64,000 bases of DNA from Agromyces archimandritae (lineage in GTDB: Bacteria > Actinomycetota > Actinomycetes > Actinomycetales > Microbacteriaceae), in NCBI RefSeq assembly GCF_018024495.1, contig NZ_CP071696.1, forward strand, positions 1,178,001-1,242,000, in the 5' to 3' direction. The position numbers were made by a program, and so were the translations under genes. Of the stretch, positions 24,558 to 33,727 are shown piece after piece (positions within the stretch are counted from its first letter, which is position 1; the number at the start of each line of letters is the position of its first letter). A model generated the notes under the pieces. That model was not told where the DNA came from, did no database searches, and worked only from the letters and a program-made list of their open reading frames with translations.

Positions 24558-26265
24558 CGTGCACCTCCGATCCACGGCGACCCCGCAGGAAGTCGAAGTC
24601 GGCGCCGGTGTCGGCCTGGGTGACGTGCGCCCGGTACAGCGCGGCGTATCCCCCGCCGTCCTCGATCTCGGCGGAGGTGGCCGTTGCCCGTCGGCGCTCG
24701 AGCTCCTCGGCATCCACGAGCAGCTCGAGCCGCCGCGCCGGGACGTCGAGGGCGATGAGGTCGCCCTCCCTGACGAGTCCGAGCGGCCCGCCGACAGCGG
24801 CCTCGGGAGCGACGTGGAGGACGACGGTGCCGAAGGCGGTCCCGCTCATCCGCGCATCCGAGATCCGCACCATGTCCCGCACACCCTGGCGGAGGAGATG
24901 CGGCGGCAGCGGAAGGTTGCCCAGCTCCGGCATCCCCGGATAGCCGCGCGGCCCTGCGCCTCGCAGGACGAGAACGGAGTCCACGGTGATGCCGTCGCCC
25001 GTGACGTAGCGGCGCTCGAGGTCATCCATGCTCTCGAAGACCACCGCCGGCCCCGTGTGCACGAGCAGTTCGGGACTCGCGGCCGAGGCCTTGATCACGG
25101 CGCCGTCCGGTGCGAGATTGCCGTGCAGCACGGCGAGGGTCGGGGCCGGCACGACGGGACGATCCAGGTCGCGCACCACCTCATCATCCCACCGCTCCGC
25201 GAGAGCTGCCCGCTCGCGCACGGTGCCGACGACCGTCAGCGCATCGCCATGTAGAGCGTCGCGGAGCACCTGCATGACCGCAGGGATCCCACCCGCCTCG
25301 AAGAAGTCCTCCATGAGGAAGCGGCCCGAGGGCTGCACGTCGACGATGGCGGGGATGCCGGCGGCGATGTGGTCGAGCTCGGCGAGCTCGAGGGGAATGT
25401 CCAGCCGACCGGCGAGCGCCAGCAGGTGCACGATCGCGTTAGTGGACCCGGCCAGGGCCGCGTTGACGATGACCGCGTTCTCGATCGCCTGCCGCGTCAC
25501 GATGTCACTCATCCTCACGCCCTCGCGGACGAGTTCGACGACGCGCCTCCCCGAGTCATGGGCGAGCACGCGACGACGGGAGTCGACCGCCGGCAGAGCG
25601 GCGTTGCCCGGCAGCCCGAGCCCGAGCGACTCGACGATCGACGCCATGGTGGATGCCGTTCCCATCGTGTTGCAGTGTCCGGCGCTGCGCGACATGCACG
25701 ACTCTGAGCGTCGGAACTCCGCCACGCTCATGCTGCCCGCCCTGACCTCCTCGCTCAGACGGAACACGTCGGTGCCCGAGCCGAGAGGCCGGCCGCGCAT
25801 CCTCCCGGTAAGCATCGGGCCACCGGAGACGACGATCGTGGGCAGATCGACGGATGCCGCACCCATGAGCAGCGCCGGTGTCGTCTTGTCGCATCCGCAG
25901 AGCAGCACGACGCCGTCGAGCGGGTTCGCTCTGATCGACTCCTCCACGTCCATGGACACGAGGTTCCGATAGAGCATCGTGGTGGGACGGACGATCGTCT
26001 CCCCCAGCGACATCACCGGGAACTCGACGGGGAGTCCGCCCGCCTCGTACACACCGCGCTTCACGAACTCCGCGATCTCGCGGAAGTGCCCGTTGCAGGG
26101 GGTGAGGTCCGAGAAAGTCTGACAGATGCCGATCACAGGGCGCCCGTTGAACATCCGGTCCGGGTGCCCCTGGTTCTTCATCCACGAGCGATGGATGAAA
26201 CCGTTGACGCCCTCGCCCTCGAACCAGTCGGACGAACGATGGCGCTCGCGTTCCTCGTCGCTCAT
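24544..26265 (-). CDS. IlvD/Edd-family dehydratase (sugar-acid type)
   Basis: A 573-residue Fe-S dehydratase. Conserved cluster cysteines appear in QTFSDLTPCNG, LLCGCDKTTPALLMG and SAGHCNTMGTAS. The C-terminal half has the SDARMSGTAFGTVVLHVAPEA motif. Length and the PTTMLYRNLVSMDVEE segment fit the pentonate/hexonate dehydratases (D-xylonate, L-arabonate type) rather than dihydroxy-acid dehydratase of branched-chain synthesis. It would convert an aldonic acid to a 2-keto-3-deoxy acid. ATG 26265 follows GAGGAGGG and abuts the BKACE stop (TGATG). The exact sugar acid is unknown. Confidence 0.92.
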   Translation of the reverse strand: MSDEERERHRSSDWFEGEGVNGFIHRSWMKNQGHPDRMFNGRPVIGICQTFSDLTPCNGHFREIAEFVKRGVYEAGGLPVEFPVMSLGETIVRPTTMLYRNLVSMDVEESIRANPLDGVVLLCGCDKTTPALLMGAASVDLPTIVVSGGPMLTGRMRGRPLGSGTDVFRLSEEVRAGSMSVAEFRRSESCMSRSAGHCNTMGTASTMASIVESLGLGLPGNAALPAVDSRRRVLAHDSGRRVVELVREGVRMSDIVTRQAIENAVIVNAALAGSTNAIVHLLALAGRLDIPLELAELDHIAAGIPAIVDVQPSGRFLMEDFFEAGGIPAVMQVLRDALHGDALTVVGTVRERAALAERWDDEVVRDLDRPVVPAPTLAVLHGNLAPDGAVIKASAASPELLVHTGPAVVFESMDDLERRYVTGDGITVDSVLVLRGAGPRGYPGMPELGNLPLPPHLLRQGVRDMVRISDARMSGTAFGTVVLHVAPEAAVGGPLGLVREGDLIALDVPARRLELLVDAEELERRRATATSAEIEDGGGYAALYRAHVTQADTGADFDFLRGRRGSEVHGDNH

Positions 26266-27152
26266 CAGCGGACCCTCCTCTTCACGTACCACAGCTCTCT
26301 CGTCTCGTCGACCGTGGCCGGCCGATGCCCGAGCGCACGCACGAGACGCACGGCCTGCTCGACCAGCTCGAGGTTGGAGCGCGGTGCGCCGTCCTCATCG
26401 AACGGGTGGTCCTCCACGCCCACGCGGATGTGTCCGCCGAGGATCACCGCCTGCGCGAGCGCTGCCCAGGGAGTGCGCCCGCCCACCGACACCGAGAACA
26501 CGGCGGATCCTGGCAGGGAGTCGACCATGTGCGAGAGGAGCGCGGGCGACCAGCGGACCGCGTTCGTGAACACGCCGTCGATGTCGAGGCAGATGTTCAC
26601 GATCGGCGGCCGTCCGTCATCGATGTCGGCGAGGAGTTCGGGGACGTCCCTGGTCAGCTGGGCCGGGTTGAAGACCTCCCACTCCGGGCGGGCCCCCGCG
26701 GCTGCGATGCGGGCGGAGAGCTCGCGGGCACGGGACGGCGGAGTGTTCATCAGGACCTCCTCGCCGTCGATCGACGCCCACGCCGTGATCGCGTCCAGGG
26801 TGACGATCTCGGCTCCTCCGTCGACGGCGGCGAGACGTTGCGGCCAGGAAATCTCGCTCATGCCGTCGCCGAGCGGCGCGCGCATCGGGACGGACACTCC
26901 GCCACCGCTCGAGTTGTTCAGCACGACGTCTGTGCGGGCGCGGACGAGGTGGTTCACCCGGCGATAGAGCTCGGGATCGCAGGCGGCGAGATCGTCGGCC
27001 GTCCGCACATGCAGCGCCGCCGCCGAGGCACCGACCTCCACGCACGCGGCGACGTCGGCGGCGATGTCCTCTGGCTGAGTCGGGACAGAGGGGTGCTCGC
27101 GTCTCGTCAGCATCCCTCCGGTCGGGGCGACCGTGATGATCACGGGCCTCAT
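26265..27152 (-). CDS. BKACE-family beta-keto acid cleavage enzyme (DUF849), first copy
   Basis: A 295-residue DUF849 protein. The opening VIITVAPTGGM, the CVEVGASAAALHVR strand (metal-binding His), LNNSSGGG, and the C-terminal GGHIRVGVEDH are typical. The family uses Zn2+ and acetyl-CoA to cleave beta-keto acids, giving acetoacetate (or a CoA-exchange product) and a new acyl-CoA. It overlaps DhaL by ATGA and the dehydratase by one base. A second, diverged copy is encoded earlier in the same operon. Substrate specificity cannot be read. Confidence 0.9.
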   Translation of the reverse strand: MRPVIITVAPTGGMLTRREHPSVPTQPEDIAADVAACVEVGASAAALHVRTADDLAACDPELYRRVNHLVRARTDVVLNNSSGGGVSVPMRAPLGDGMSEISWPQRLAAVDGGAEIVTLDAITAWASIDGEEVLMNTPPSRARELSARIAAAGARPEWEVFNPAQLTRDVPELLADIDDGRPPIVNICLDIDGVFTNAVRWSPALLSHMVDSLPGSAVFSVSVGGRTPWAALAQAVILGGHIRVGVEDHPFDEDGAPRSNLELVEQAVRLVRALGHRPATVDETRELWYVKRRVR

Positions 27153-27724
27153 TCCGGCACCGCCGCCGAGAAGAACCACGCCACCGCCAGTGCTCCGGGA
27201 TCCACGACCCCGCGCGCGTGCTCGCCGACGTAGCTCGAGCGACCGCGCCGTCCGAGCAGCTCCCTCGTCGACTCCGCGCCCGCCGCGGACTCGCGGGCCG
27301 CGCGCCGGAGCGACGCGTCGAGGTCGCCGCCGCTGTCGAAGGAGAGCACGGCCGGTGCCATCGCGTCGACCATCGTGTTGTCTCCGACCGCGGCTCCCGC
27401 AGCCGAGACTATCGCATCCAGCCCTCGTCGAGCGGCCTCGGCAACGTCCCCCGCCTGCACCGGATCGGACACCTGACGCGCGAACGCGCGGAACCAGAGA
27501 CCGAACAGCGGCCCGCTCGTCCCGCCGGTCGCCCGGAACGCCGTCACGAGGGCGGCGAAGCCTCCGGCCCCTGCGATCATCGCGTGGCGGGCGCCCGTGG
27601 CCGCGCGCCGGAGATTGTCACCGAAGTCGCCGTCGCCGGCCAGGCGGTCCAGACGAGTGAGCTCTTCGTGCCCGTCCTCGATCCGATCGAGGAAGGCGGC
27701 CACCCAGCCGTCGACCGTCACCAT
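27149..27724 (-). CDS. dhaL: Dihydroxyacetone-kinase-type subunit DhaL (ADP/nucleotide-binding)
   Basis: A 191-residue DhaL-domain protein. LDRLAGDGDFGDNL supplies the Asp residues that bind Mg-nucleotide, TGGTSGPLFG is the conserved Gly-rich turn, and GRSSYVGEHARGVVDPGA is the C-terminal lid motif. It partners DhaK to phosphorylate a short ketose. No PTS-type DhaM is present, so ATP-driven phosphorylation is likely. Its ATG lies inside the DhaK stop region (7-nt overlap). Within this operon the ketose could be dihydroxyacetone or a tetrulose. Confidence 0.9.
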   Translation of the reverse strand: MVTVDGWVAAFLDRIEDGHEELTRLDRLAGDGDFGDNLRRAATGARHAMIAGAGGFAALVTAFRATGGTSGPLFGLWFRAFARQVSDPVQAGDVAEAARRGLDAIVSAAGAAVGDNTMVDAMAPAVLSFDSGGDLDASLRRAARESAAGAESTRELLGRRGRSSYVGEHARGVVDPGALAVAWFFSAAVPE

Positions 27725-28716
27725 GACAGTGCCGCCGTCCGCACGGGTGCGTCCCAGAGTTCGAGATCGAGATCGTCATCGCCCAGCCGCAGCAGCGTGA
27801 TCGAGACCCCCTGCATGTCCAGGGCGGTGACCAGGTTGCCGGTCAGACTGCGTACGACGCCCACGCCCCTTGCGCCCAGACTCCGTCGGAGGTAGGCGTT
27901 CGCGGCTTCGAGCTGCAGTGCCGGTGTCCCGCCGAGCCCGTTCACGAGTGCGATCGCCTCGTCGCCGGATGCCAGCCCTGTCGCCTCGTAGAGACGCGCG
28001 ACCAGAAGATCGATCAGCGCGGATCCGTCGCCCTCCCAGGCGATCTCCTCGCCGCGCTCGCCGTGGATGCCGACGCCGAACTCGACCGAGCCGGTGGGCA
28101 GGACGAACGATTCGTCGTTCTGCCCAGGCAGAGTGGCCGAACGGAAGGCGACTGCGAGGCTGCGCGCACGGTCGGCTGCAGAACGCGCGATGCGCGCGAC
28201 GTCAGCGAGGGGCAGGCCGCGGGCGGCCGCGGCACCCGCGAGCTTCTCGACGAGGAGGGTCGCTCCGGTACCGCGGCGCCCAGGCCCCTGTGCGCTCTCG
28301 GTGGCGATGTCGTCGGCGACGACCACCACCTCGACGGCGCGCCCTGCATCCTCGGCGTTCTCGGCCGCGAACCGGAAGTTCAGCACGTCGCCGGTGTAGT
28401 TTTTCACGATCAGGACCACGCCCGCCCCTCGGTCCACGCTCTCGATCGCCGCCAGGACCTGCGCCGTGGTGGGGCTCGCGAACACCTGCCCCGGTACCGC
28501 CGCGTCAAGCATGCCCGGCCCGACGAGACCGAGGTGCAGGGGCTCGTGCCCCGACCCTCCGCCGGACACGACGGCCACCGTCGCGTCACCGGGGGCCGGG
28601 CGACGATGCACGTGCAGCGGCTCCTCGACGAGGATCAGAGCCCCTCTGCTCTCGGCGATCGCGCCCTCCACCGCGTCATGCACGAGCCGTGCGGGGTCAT
28701 CGTGGATCTGCATCAT
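27718..28716 (-). CDS. dhaK: Dihydroxyacetone-kinase-type subunit DhaK (substrate-binding)
   Basis: A 332-residue DhaK-domain protein. Conserved motifs: VSGGGSGHEPLH near residue 52, VKNYTGDVLNF, GTGATLLVEKLAGA, and FGVGIHGERGEE carrying the His that forms the hemiaminal with the ketone substrate. Two adjacent ATGs (28716, 28713) follow AAAGGAG; the second has the better spacing. It overlaps the small conserved gene upstream by about 20 nt. Together with DhaL it forms a two-component kinase. Sequence alone does not tell dihydroxyacetone from erythrulose-type substrates. Confidence 0.9.
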   Translation of the reverse strand: MMQIHDDPARLVHDAVEGAIAESRGALILVEEPLHVHRRPAPGDATVAVVSGGGSGHEPLHLGLVGPGMLDAAVPGQVFASPTTAQVLAAIESVDRGAGVVLIVKNYTGDVLNFRFAAENAEDAGRAVEVVVVADDIATESAQGPGRRGTGATLLVEKLAGAAAARGLPLADVARIARSAADRARSLAVAFRSATLPGQNDESFVLPTGSVEFGVGIHGERGEEIAWEGDGSALIDLLVARLYEATGLASGDEAIALVNGLGGTPALQLEAANAYLRRSLGARGVGVVRSLTGNLVTALDMQGVSITLLRLGDDDLDLELWDAPVRTAALSW

Positions 28717-29128
28717 CTGCTCCTTTCTGAACGCCGTGCGACAACAGAGTGCGGATCGCCTCGGGCACGGACATGCCGACGCGAATCCCTTTGTGCGAGG
28801 CGACCTCGTTCACCGTCGACAGCACGCCCTCGTGCCAGGTGCTGAGACCGTCGCTGATCTCGGCGCTGTCGTGCGACACCGCCATGCCGGAGATGCCGGC
28901 GTCGTCGAGCATCGGGAGTCCGGCCACTCCGGCCCGGTCCTTGCCGATCCCGGCGTCGTTGAGGACGACGGCATGGCAGCCCGCCTCGATCGCCGCCTTG
29001 CCTGACTCGCGGCCGCCGTTGGACCCGGCGATGATGACGCGCCCACGGTCACCGCTGTCGATCTGGGAGGCGCTGTCGAGAGCGACGACCTCACGGCCGT
29101 CGATCACGGCCACCGTGCGACGGATCAT
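28697..29128 (-). CDS. Conserved small protein of unknown function (paralogue B)
   Basis: A 143-residue cytoplasmic protein with no signal or membrane segment. It is a paralogue of the gene immediately upstream. Shared blocks are VIIAGSNGGRESG, NDAGIGKDRAGVAGLPMLDD, GMAVSHDSAEISDG, and a C-terminal VNEVASHKGIRVGMSVPEAI. Invariant Gly, Asp, Ser, His and Asn suggest an enzyme or ligand-binding protein. I recognise no named family. The start overlaps the upstream stop (ATGA). In an operon with keto-acid and kinase genes, an isomerase- or carrier-like role is possible, but this is speculation. Confidence 0.82.
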   Translation of the reverse strand: MIRRTVAVIDGREVVALDSASQIDSGDRGRVIIAGSNGGRESGKAAIEAGCHAVVLNDAGIGKDRAGVAGLPMLDDAGISGMAVSHDSAEISDGLSTWHEGVLSTVNEVASHKGIRVGMSVPEAIRTLLSHGVQKGADDADPR

Positions 29129-29568
29129 GCGTCCACTTTTCTCGTCCGGATCCCCGCCGCGATCGCGGTGACCGCTTCCTGCGTCGTCTGGCCGAGGAGC
29201 ACACCGCATAGAGAGGCGCACCGGTTGGCGTAGCTGACCACGCCGTTCTCCCAGACGTCGTCACCGTCGCCTATGCGCGCGCTGACGTGGGAGATCCCGA
29301 CGCCCGGAACGTCGACCTCGTCCAGATCACGCAATCCCGCGATCCCGGCGTCATTGCGCCCGATGCCCGCGTCGCTCGTGAGGAGCGCGGCGTAACCGTA
29401 TCGCCGTGCGTACTCGCCGGCGCTGCGCCCGCCGTGGGAGCCGCACACGACGATCGTCCCGACGTGCTCAGTGGTGCCGAACGCCACAGAGTCAGCGACC
29501 AGTACACGGAGGCCGTCGATCACTCCCGCCGTACGAATCGACGCGATGGACTTCAGGATGTCGCTCAT
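29125..29568 (-). CDS. Conserved small protein of unknown function (paralogue A)
   Basis: A 147-residue paralogue of the next gene. The shared blocks read VVCGSHGGRSAGEYA, SDAGIGRNDAGIAGLRDLDE, GVGISHVSARIGDG and GVVSYANRCASLCGVLLGQ. It differs by two extra cysteines in the last block. ATG 29568 overlaps the BKACE stop by 4 nt, and its own stop overlaps the next start by 4 nt. The tandem pair with equal lengths suggests a heteromeric protein or duplicated enzyme. Function unknown. Confidence 0.82.
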   Translation of the reverse strand: MSDILKSIASIRTAGVIDGLRVLVADSVAFGTTEHVGTIVVCGSHGGRSAGEYARRYGYAALLTSDAGIGRNDAGIAGLRDLDEVDVPGVGISHVSARIGDGDDVWENGVVSYANRCASLCGVLLGQTTQEAVTAIAAGIRTRKVDA

Positions 29569-30455
29569 GCCGCAACCTCCGGGGCGAGCAGCGCGCGGAC
29601 CTGATCCGGTTGCGCGGGAGACCGCCCGTGCCGGCGCCCGATGCGCACGACCTCGGCCACGAGTTCGGCGTTCGCCGGACCGCCTCTCCCTGCATGCGGG
29701 TGGTCGCCGAGTCCGATCGCGACGTGGCCTCCGGCGGCGATCACATCGTCGGCGAGATCGAGGACGTCACCGCGATGCGCCGATACCATCCACTCGACCT
29801 CGTCCTCGGCGGGAAGCAGCGCCCGATGCGCGGCGAGGCCCCCCGAAGTCGCGGGGTGCGCGGCGGGGAACTCGGAACCGCCGTGCACGAGGAGGGCGAG
29901 CTGCCGTCCCGGCAGCCGTCCCGCGGATCGGTGGACGTGGAAGGCCCTGCTCCAGGACGCCCCGAACGTCACGGAGAGCACGGGGACACCTCGGGTACGT
30001 GCTTCGGTCAGGAACCGGAGCTGCGACGCAGTGGTGGTCGTGAAGACCCTGTCGGTGCTGCGGAAGTCCCCGGTCTCCGGATCGACGGCGTCGAAGTTCG
30101 CGGTACCGAACTCGGCCACGAGGAAGTCCGCGTGTGCAGCCCCGTGCCCGTGCTCGTCGGCTAGCGACCATGCCGCCAGGCGCTCCTCGTCGGTCGCCCC
30201 CGGACGGTTCAGCAGACCGGGCGCGACGAGGATGTCCGATGCCGCATGCACCGCGGAGATCATCCGCACCATCGCCTCGGGAGAGACGTCGGCGCTCCCG
30301 TCCGGCGCACGAGGGTGCGCATGCACGATCGATGCACCGGCGGCACGGCAGTGCGCGGCATCCCGGGCGATCTCCTCGTCCGTGAACGGGACGTGGGGGT
30401 TCTCCGACCGGTCGGCGCCTTCGTTCTGCTGAACACAGATGATGAGGTCGTTCAT
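29565..30455 (-). CDS. BKACE-family beta-keto acid cleavage enzyme (DUF849), second copy
   Basis: A 296-residue DUF849-type protein. IICVQQNEGADRSENPHVP opens the barrel; RAAGASIVHAHPR carries a His-x-His metal motif; GTANFD, VSVTFGAS and AAGGHVAIGLGDHPH follow. It is clearly diverged from the other copy in the operon, so the two probably act on different beta-keto acids or form a heteromer. ATG 30455 overlaps the SDR stop (ATGA). Zn2+ and acetyl-CoA dependence is family knowledge. Confidence 0.88.
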   Translation of the reverse strand: MNDLIICVQQNEGADRSENPHVPFTDEEIARDAAHCRAAGASIVHAHPRAPDGSADVSPEAMVRMISAVHAASDILVAPGLLNRPGATDEERLAAWSLADEHGHGAAHADFLVAEFGTANFDAVDPETGDFRSTDRVFTTTTASQLRFLTEARTRGVPVLSVTFGASWSRAFHVHRSAGRLPGRQLALLVHGGSEFPAAHPATSGGLAAHRALLPAEDEVEWMVSAHRGDVLDLADDVIAAGGHVAIGLGDHPHAGRGGPANAELVAEVVRIGRRHGRSPAQPDQVRALLAPEVAA

Positions 30456-31192
30456 GATTCCTCCTCCGGAAGCTGCCAGCCCGCCTGGACGGACTGGCCG
30501 CCGTCCACGGCCCAGGTCTGCCCCGTGACGAACGACCCGCCGTCGCCGAGCAGGAACTCGACGACCTCCGCGATCTCCACGGGCTGTCCCAGGCGCCCGA
30601 GGGGCACGCTGGCGAGCACGGCGTCGCGCAGGGCCGGTGATTGCACGCTGCGCAGCAGCGGGGTCTCGGTCGATCCCGGTGCGACCGCGTTGACGCGTAT
30701 TCTCCGCGACGCGAGATCGAAGGCGAGGGCCCTCGTCAACGCCATCACCGCGCCCTTCGACGCGGAGTACGCCGCGCGGTGCGGCGCCGCGAGGATCCCG
30801 CTGACCGAGGCGACCGTGACGATGGACCCGCCGCCGCGACGCGCCATCACCCGAGCCGCTGCCTGTGCGGCGAGGAAGGTGCCCGTGACGTTGACGTCGA
30901 GGACACGACGGAACTCCACCGCCGGCATCTCCAGGGCGTCCTCGACGCGGATGATCCCCGCGCAGGTGACGAGTCCCCGCACCGGGCCGACCCCGCCGTC
31001 GATGCGCTCGATCGCACCGGCGACCGCGTCGGCATCGGTGACGTCGGCGAGGTGATGGACCGCCGGGTCGGCTCCGGGGCCCGCGAGGTCGATCCCGACG
31101 ACGACCCTGCCGCGGGAGCGCAGGTGCGCGACCGTCGCAGCGCCGATCCCCGATGCCGCGCCGGTGACGACGACGACTCCGTCGCGTCTCAT
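30452..31192 (-). CDS. SDR-family oxidoreductase (catabolic operon, second)
   Basis: A 246-residue classical SDR: VVVVTGAASGIGAATVAHL, VTCAGIIRV in place of NNAG, SIVTVASVSG, YSASKGAV, NAVAPGSTETPL and the C-terminal TGQTWAVDGG. It resembles sugar or polyol dehydrogenases of this class. ATG 31192 overlaps the VOC-protein stop by 4 nt. It probably performs an NAD(P)-dependent oxidation early in the pathway. Confidence 0.92.
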   Translation of the reverse strand: MRRDGVVVVTGAASGIGAATVAHLRSRGRVVVGIDLAGPGADPAVHHLADVTDADAVAGAIERIDGGVGPVRGLVTCAGIIRVEDALEMPAVEFRRVLDVNVTGTFLAAQAAARVMARRGGGSIVTVASVSGILAAPHRAAYSASKGAVMALTRALAFDLASRRIRVNAVAPGSTETPLLRSVQSPALRDAVLASVPLGRLGQPVEIAEVVEFLLGDGGSFVTGQTWAVDGGQSVQAGWQLPEEES

Positions 31193-31734
31193 CGCAGCAG
31201 CTCCGCCATGTCGCGCACGGGGTCCGCACCGTCCCAGTCCTCCGATGCAGCGGCGACCGCCGCGAACAGGGCGGCCTTGCGTCCCCGGGTCTCGGAAATC
31301 TCGACGATCGGAGCCGTCGAGCCCGGCACCTCGAAGTACGCGAACCGTTCATCGGGACCGCCACTGCCGGACCGGCCGGACTGCACGAGCCGGAGGCCGC
31401 GTGCGCGCACGAGTGCGACGGCCTGATCGAACTCCTGCGTCCAGTGGGCCACGTGCTGCAGGCCCACTCCCGAGGTCCTCCGGTACTCGGCGAACGCGCT
31501 GGGATGCTCGTCCAACGGCTGGATGAGCTCGATCTGAATGCCGCCGCTCTGCGCGAGCGCGACCGCGATCCGGGCCTCGCTCGGCGCTCCACGGTGTGTG
31601 AAGCCGACGAGCGGCTGCTCCGCAATGCGGAAGAACGGACCGATGCCGAGCCGGTCGGTCCAGTTGCGGATCGCGTCGTCGAGATCCGCAACGACGAATC
31701 CGTTCTGCCTGATGGCACCGAGTGCCGTGTTCAT
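31189..31734 (-). CDS. VOC-superfamily protein (glyoxalase/epimerase-like)
   Basis: A 181-residue vicinal-oxygen-chelate protein with two beta-alpha-beta repeats: QNGFVVADLDDAIRNWTDRLGIGPF and GLQHVAHWTQEFDQAVAL. Candidate metal ligands are His (GLQHVA) and Glu (IELIQP; FEVPG). It resembles small lactoylglutathione-lyase-like and methylmalonyl-CoA-epimerase-like members. ATG 31734 is preceded by GGAGGAG. A 52-bp gap separates it from the aldolase gene, the only notable space in the first half of the operon. Confidence 0.88.
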   Translation of the reverse strand: MNTALGAIRQNGFVVADLDDAIRNWTDRLGIGPFFRIAEQPLVGFTHRGAPSEARIAVALAQSGGIQIELIQPLDEHPSAFAEYRRTSGVGLQHVAHWTQEFDQAVALVRARGLRLVQSGRSGSGGPDERFAYFEVPGSTAPIVEISETRGRKAALFAAVAAASEDWDGADPVRDMAELLR

Positions 31735-31786
31735 GCCCCACTCCTCCTGTCCAGCGGTGCGCACGGCACCGGGTGCGATGCGCCCG

Positions 31787-32812
31787 TCATCGGGCGGCGA
31801 ACTCGACCGCGATGTCGAGCAGCAGATCCTCCTGCCCTCCGACGTATCCGCGTCTGCCCGCCTCGGCGAGCAGCTCGTGGGTCGGGACGCCGTGGTCGGC
31901 GCCGATCCGCTCGGCGTGCAGCAGGAACGACGAGTACACGCCGGCGTACCCCTGCACGATCGCCGCACGATCGGCCCGAGGGAGCCGGCCGACGAGCTCG
32001 GGGAGCCGGTCGGCGATCGCGAGGATGCCGTCCAGATCGACGTGCGTGATGAGACCGGCGCGCTCGAAGACGGCCACGAGCTGCTCCGTCGGGGAGTTTC
32101 CCGCACCGGCGCCCAGCCCGCAGAGGGTGCCGTCGATCTGGCGGGCCCCGGCACGCGCAGCCGCGAGGCTGTTCGCGACACCGACGCCCAGGTTGAGATG
32201 CGCGTGCATGCCCACCTGCGCGTCGTCGCCCAGCTCCTGCAGGAGCGCGTCGACCCGGTCGGTCACCTGATGAGGCAGCAGCGCGCCCGCGGAGTCGACG
32301 ACGTAGATGCACTGGCAGCCGGCATCCGCCATGATGCGGGCCTGCGCTGCCAGCTCGGCCGGCGCCGCACGATGAGCGAGCATGAGGAAGCCCGCGGTCT
32401 CCAGCCCGATCTCGCGGGCGATGGTGAAGTGCTGCACCGACACGTCCGCCTCGGTGCAGTGCGTCGCGACCCGGACGATCTGCGCGCCCGCGGACGCCGC
32501 CTCGCGCATGCGCTCGACAGTGCCGATCCCCGGTACCAGCAGAGTCGCGATCCGTGTGCGGGACGCCGCCTCCGCCGCCCTCTCGATGAGGCGGAGCTCG
32601 TCGGTGCCACTCATGCCGTAGGCGAATGACGACCCGCCGAGTCCGTCGCCGTGGCTCACCTCCGCCACGGGCACTCCAGCGTCGTCAAGACCCCGGATGA
32701 CGGCCTCGACCTGATCGACGGTGAAGCGATGACGTACGGCGTGGCTGCCGTCACGGAGTGTCGTATCGGTGAGGCGGATCCCGTCGAAGTCAGGCAGCGG
32801 TCGGGCGGTCAT
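31787..32812 (-). CDS. dmpG: 4-hydroxy-2-oxovalerate aldolase-type enzyme (DmpG/BphI family)
   Basis: A 341-residue HMGL-like TIM-barrel aldolase. [17 protein letters not shown] holds the catalytic Arg/Asp/His, [12 protein letters not shown] the second-shell residues, MHAHLNLG the metal His-x-His, and [13 protein letters not shown] the following Gly-rich loop. The C-terminal 50 residues form the communication domain that contacts the dehydrogenase. It cleaves 4-hydroxy-2-oxo acids to pyruvate and an aldehyde, which is channelled to the partner encoded directly upstream (ATGA overlap). The operon shows no DmpE hydratase, so the hydroxy-oxo acid must come from another step. Confidence 0.93.
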   Translation of the reverse strand: MTARPLPDFDGIRLTDTTLRDGSHAVRHRFTVDQVEAVIRGLDDAGVPVAEVSHGDGLGGSSFAYGMSGTDELRLIERAAEAASRTRIATLLVPGIGTVERMREAASAGAQIVRVATHCTEADVSVQHFTIAREIGLETAGFLMLAHRAAPAELAAQARIMADAGCQCIYVVDSAGALLPHQVTDRVDALLQELGDDAQVGMHAHLNLGVGVANSLAAARAGARQIDGTLCGLGAGAGNSPTEQLVAVFERAGLITHVDLDGILAIADRLPELVGRLPRADRAAIVQGYAGVYSSFLLHAERIGADHGVPTHELLAEAGRRGYVGGQEDLLLDIAVEFAAR

Positions 32813-33708
32813 CGGAGGGCTCCCTCGAGTCGCTCGGCGAACAGATGACCGACACGAGCGGCGGCCGCCGTCATGATGTCGAGGTTGCCGGCCCAGGGCG
32901 GGAGGAAGTCGCCGTTGCCTTCAACCTCGAGCATCACGGTGACCCGTGCCGCCCCGTTCCACTCCTCGCGGGGCGCGTCGAACCTCGGGGCGGACACGAG
33001 TCGGTAGCCGGGCACGTAGTGCGCGACTCGGGCGACCGCGCGCTCGACCGATGCAGTGATCGCTGCGGTATCGGCGTCGGCGTCGAGCGCGCAGAACACG
33101 GTGTCGCGCATGAGCATCTCGGGCCGGACGGGGTTGAGCACCACGATCGCCTTCCCCTTCGCGGCGCCACCGACCTCGGCAATCGCCCGAGAGGTCGTGT
33201 GCGTGAACTCGTCGATGTTCGCCCGGGTGCCCGGACCCGCCGATCGCGAGGAGATCGACGCAACGATCTCGGCGTAGGCGACCGGGGTCACGGACGACAC
33301 CGCATGCACGATCGGGATCGTCGCCTGCCCGCCGCACGTGATCATGTTCACGTTCGGCGCGTCGAGGTACTCACCCGCGTTCACCGCAGGGCAGAGGAAC
33401 GGACCAACGGCCGCGGGGGTCAGATCGATCGTCCTGACCCCCGCCTCTGCGAGACGGGGCGCGTGCACCTCGTGGGTCGCCGCCGAGGTCGCATCGAAGA
33501 CGATGTCGGGCAGCTCGTCCTGAGCGAGCAGCCAGTCGACCCCTTCGTGACTCGTCTCGACTCCGAGCGCCCGCGCGCGGGCCAGACCCTCGGACTCCGG
33601 ATCGATCCCGATCAGATGCCGGAGTTCCAGGGCGTCGTCCCTGAGCAGTTTCATCATCAGGTCCGTGCCGATGTTGCCGGAGCCGACGATCGCCGCCATT
33701 GCTGCCAT
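32809..33708 (-). CDS. dmpF: Acylating acetaldehyde dehydrogenase (DmpF/BphJ family)
   Basis: A 299-residue enzyme that converts the aldehyde from the aldolase to acyl-CoA with NAD+ and Co[11 protein letters not shown] is the NAD-binding turn, [12 protein letters not shown] contains the catalytic Cys125, and FDATSA and [15 protein letters not shown] are family motifs. First gene of the operon. ATG 33708 lies 65 bp from the divergent IclR gene, with GAGAGGT as ribosome site. The pair with the aldolase forms a channelling complex in known homologues. Confidence 0.93.
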   Translation of the reverse strand: MAAMAAIVGSGNIGTDLMMKLLRDDALELRHLIGIDPESEGLARARALGVETSHEGVDWLLAQDELPDIVFDATSAATHEVHAPRLAEAGVRTIDLTPAAVGPFLCPAVNAGEYLDAPNVNMITCGGQATIPIVHAVSSVTPVAYAEIVASISSRSAGPGTRANIDEFTHTTSRAIAEVGGAAKGKAIVVLNPVRPEMLMRDTVFCALDADADTAAITASVERAVARVAHYVPGYRLVSAPRFDAPREEWNGAARVTVMLEVEGNGDFLPPWAGNLDIMTAAAARVGHLFAERLEGALR

Positions 33709-33727
33709 GTGAGTGACCTCTCTGTCT

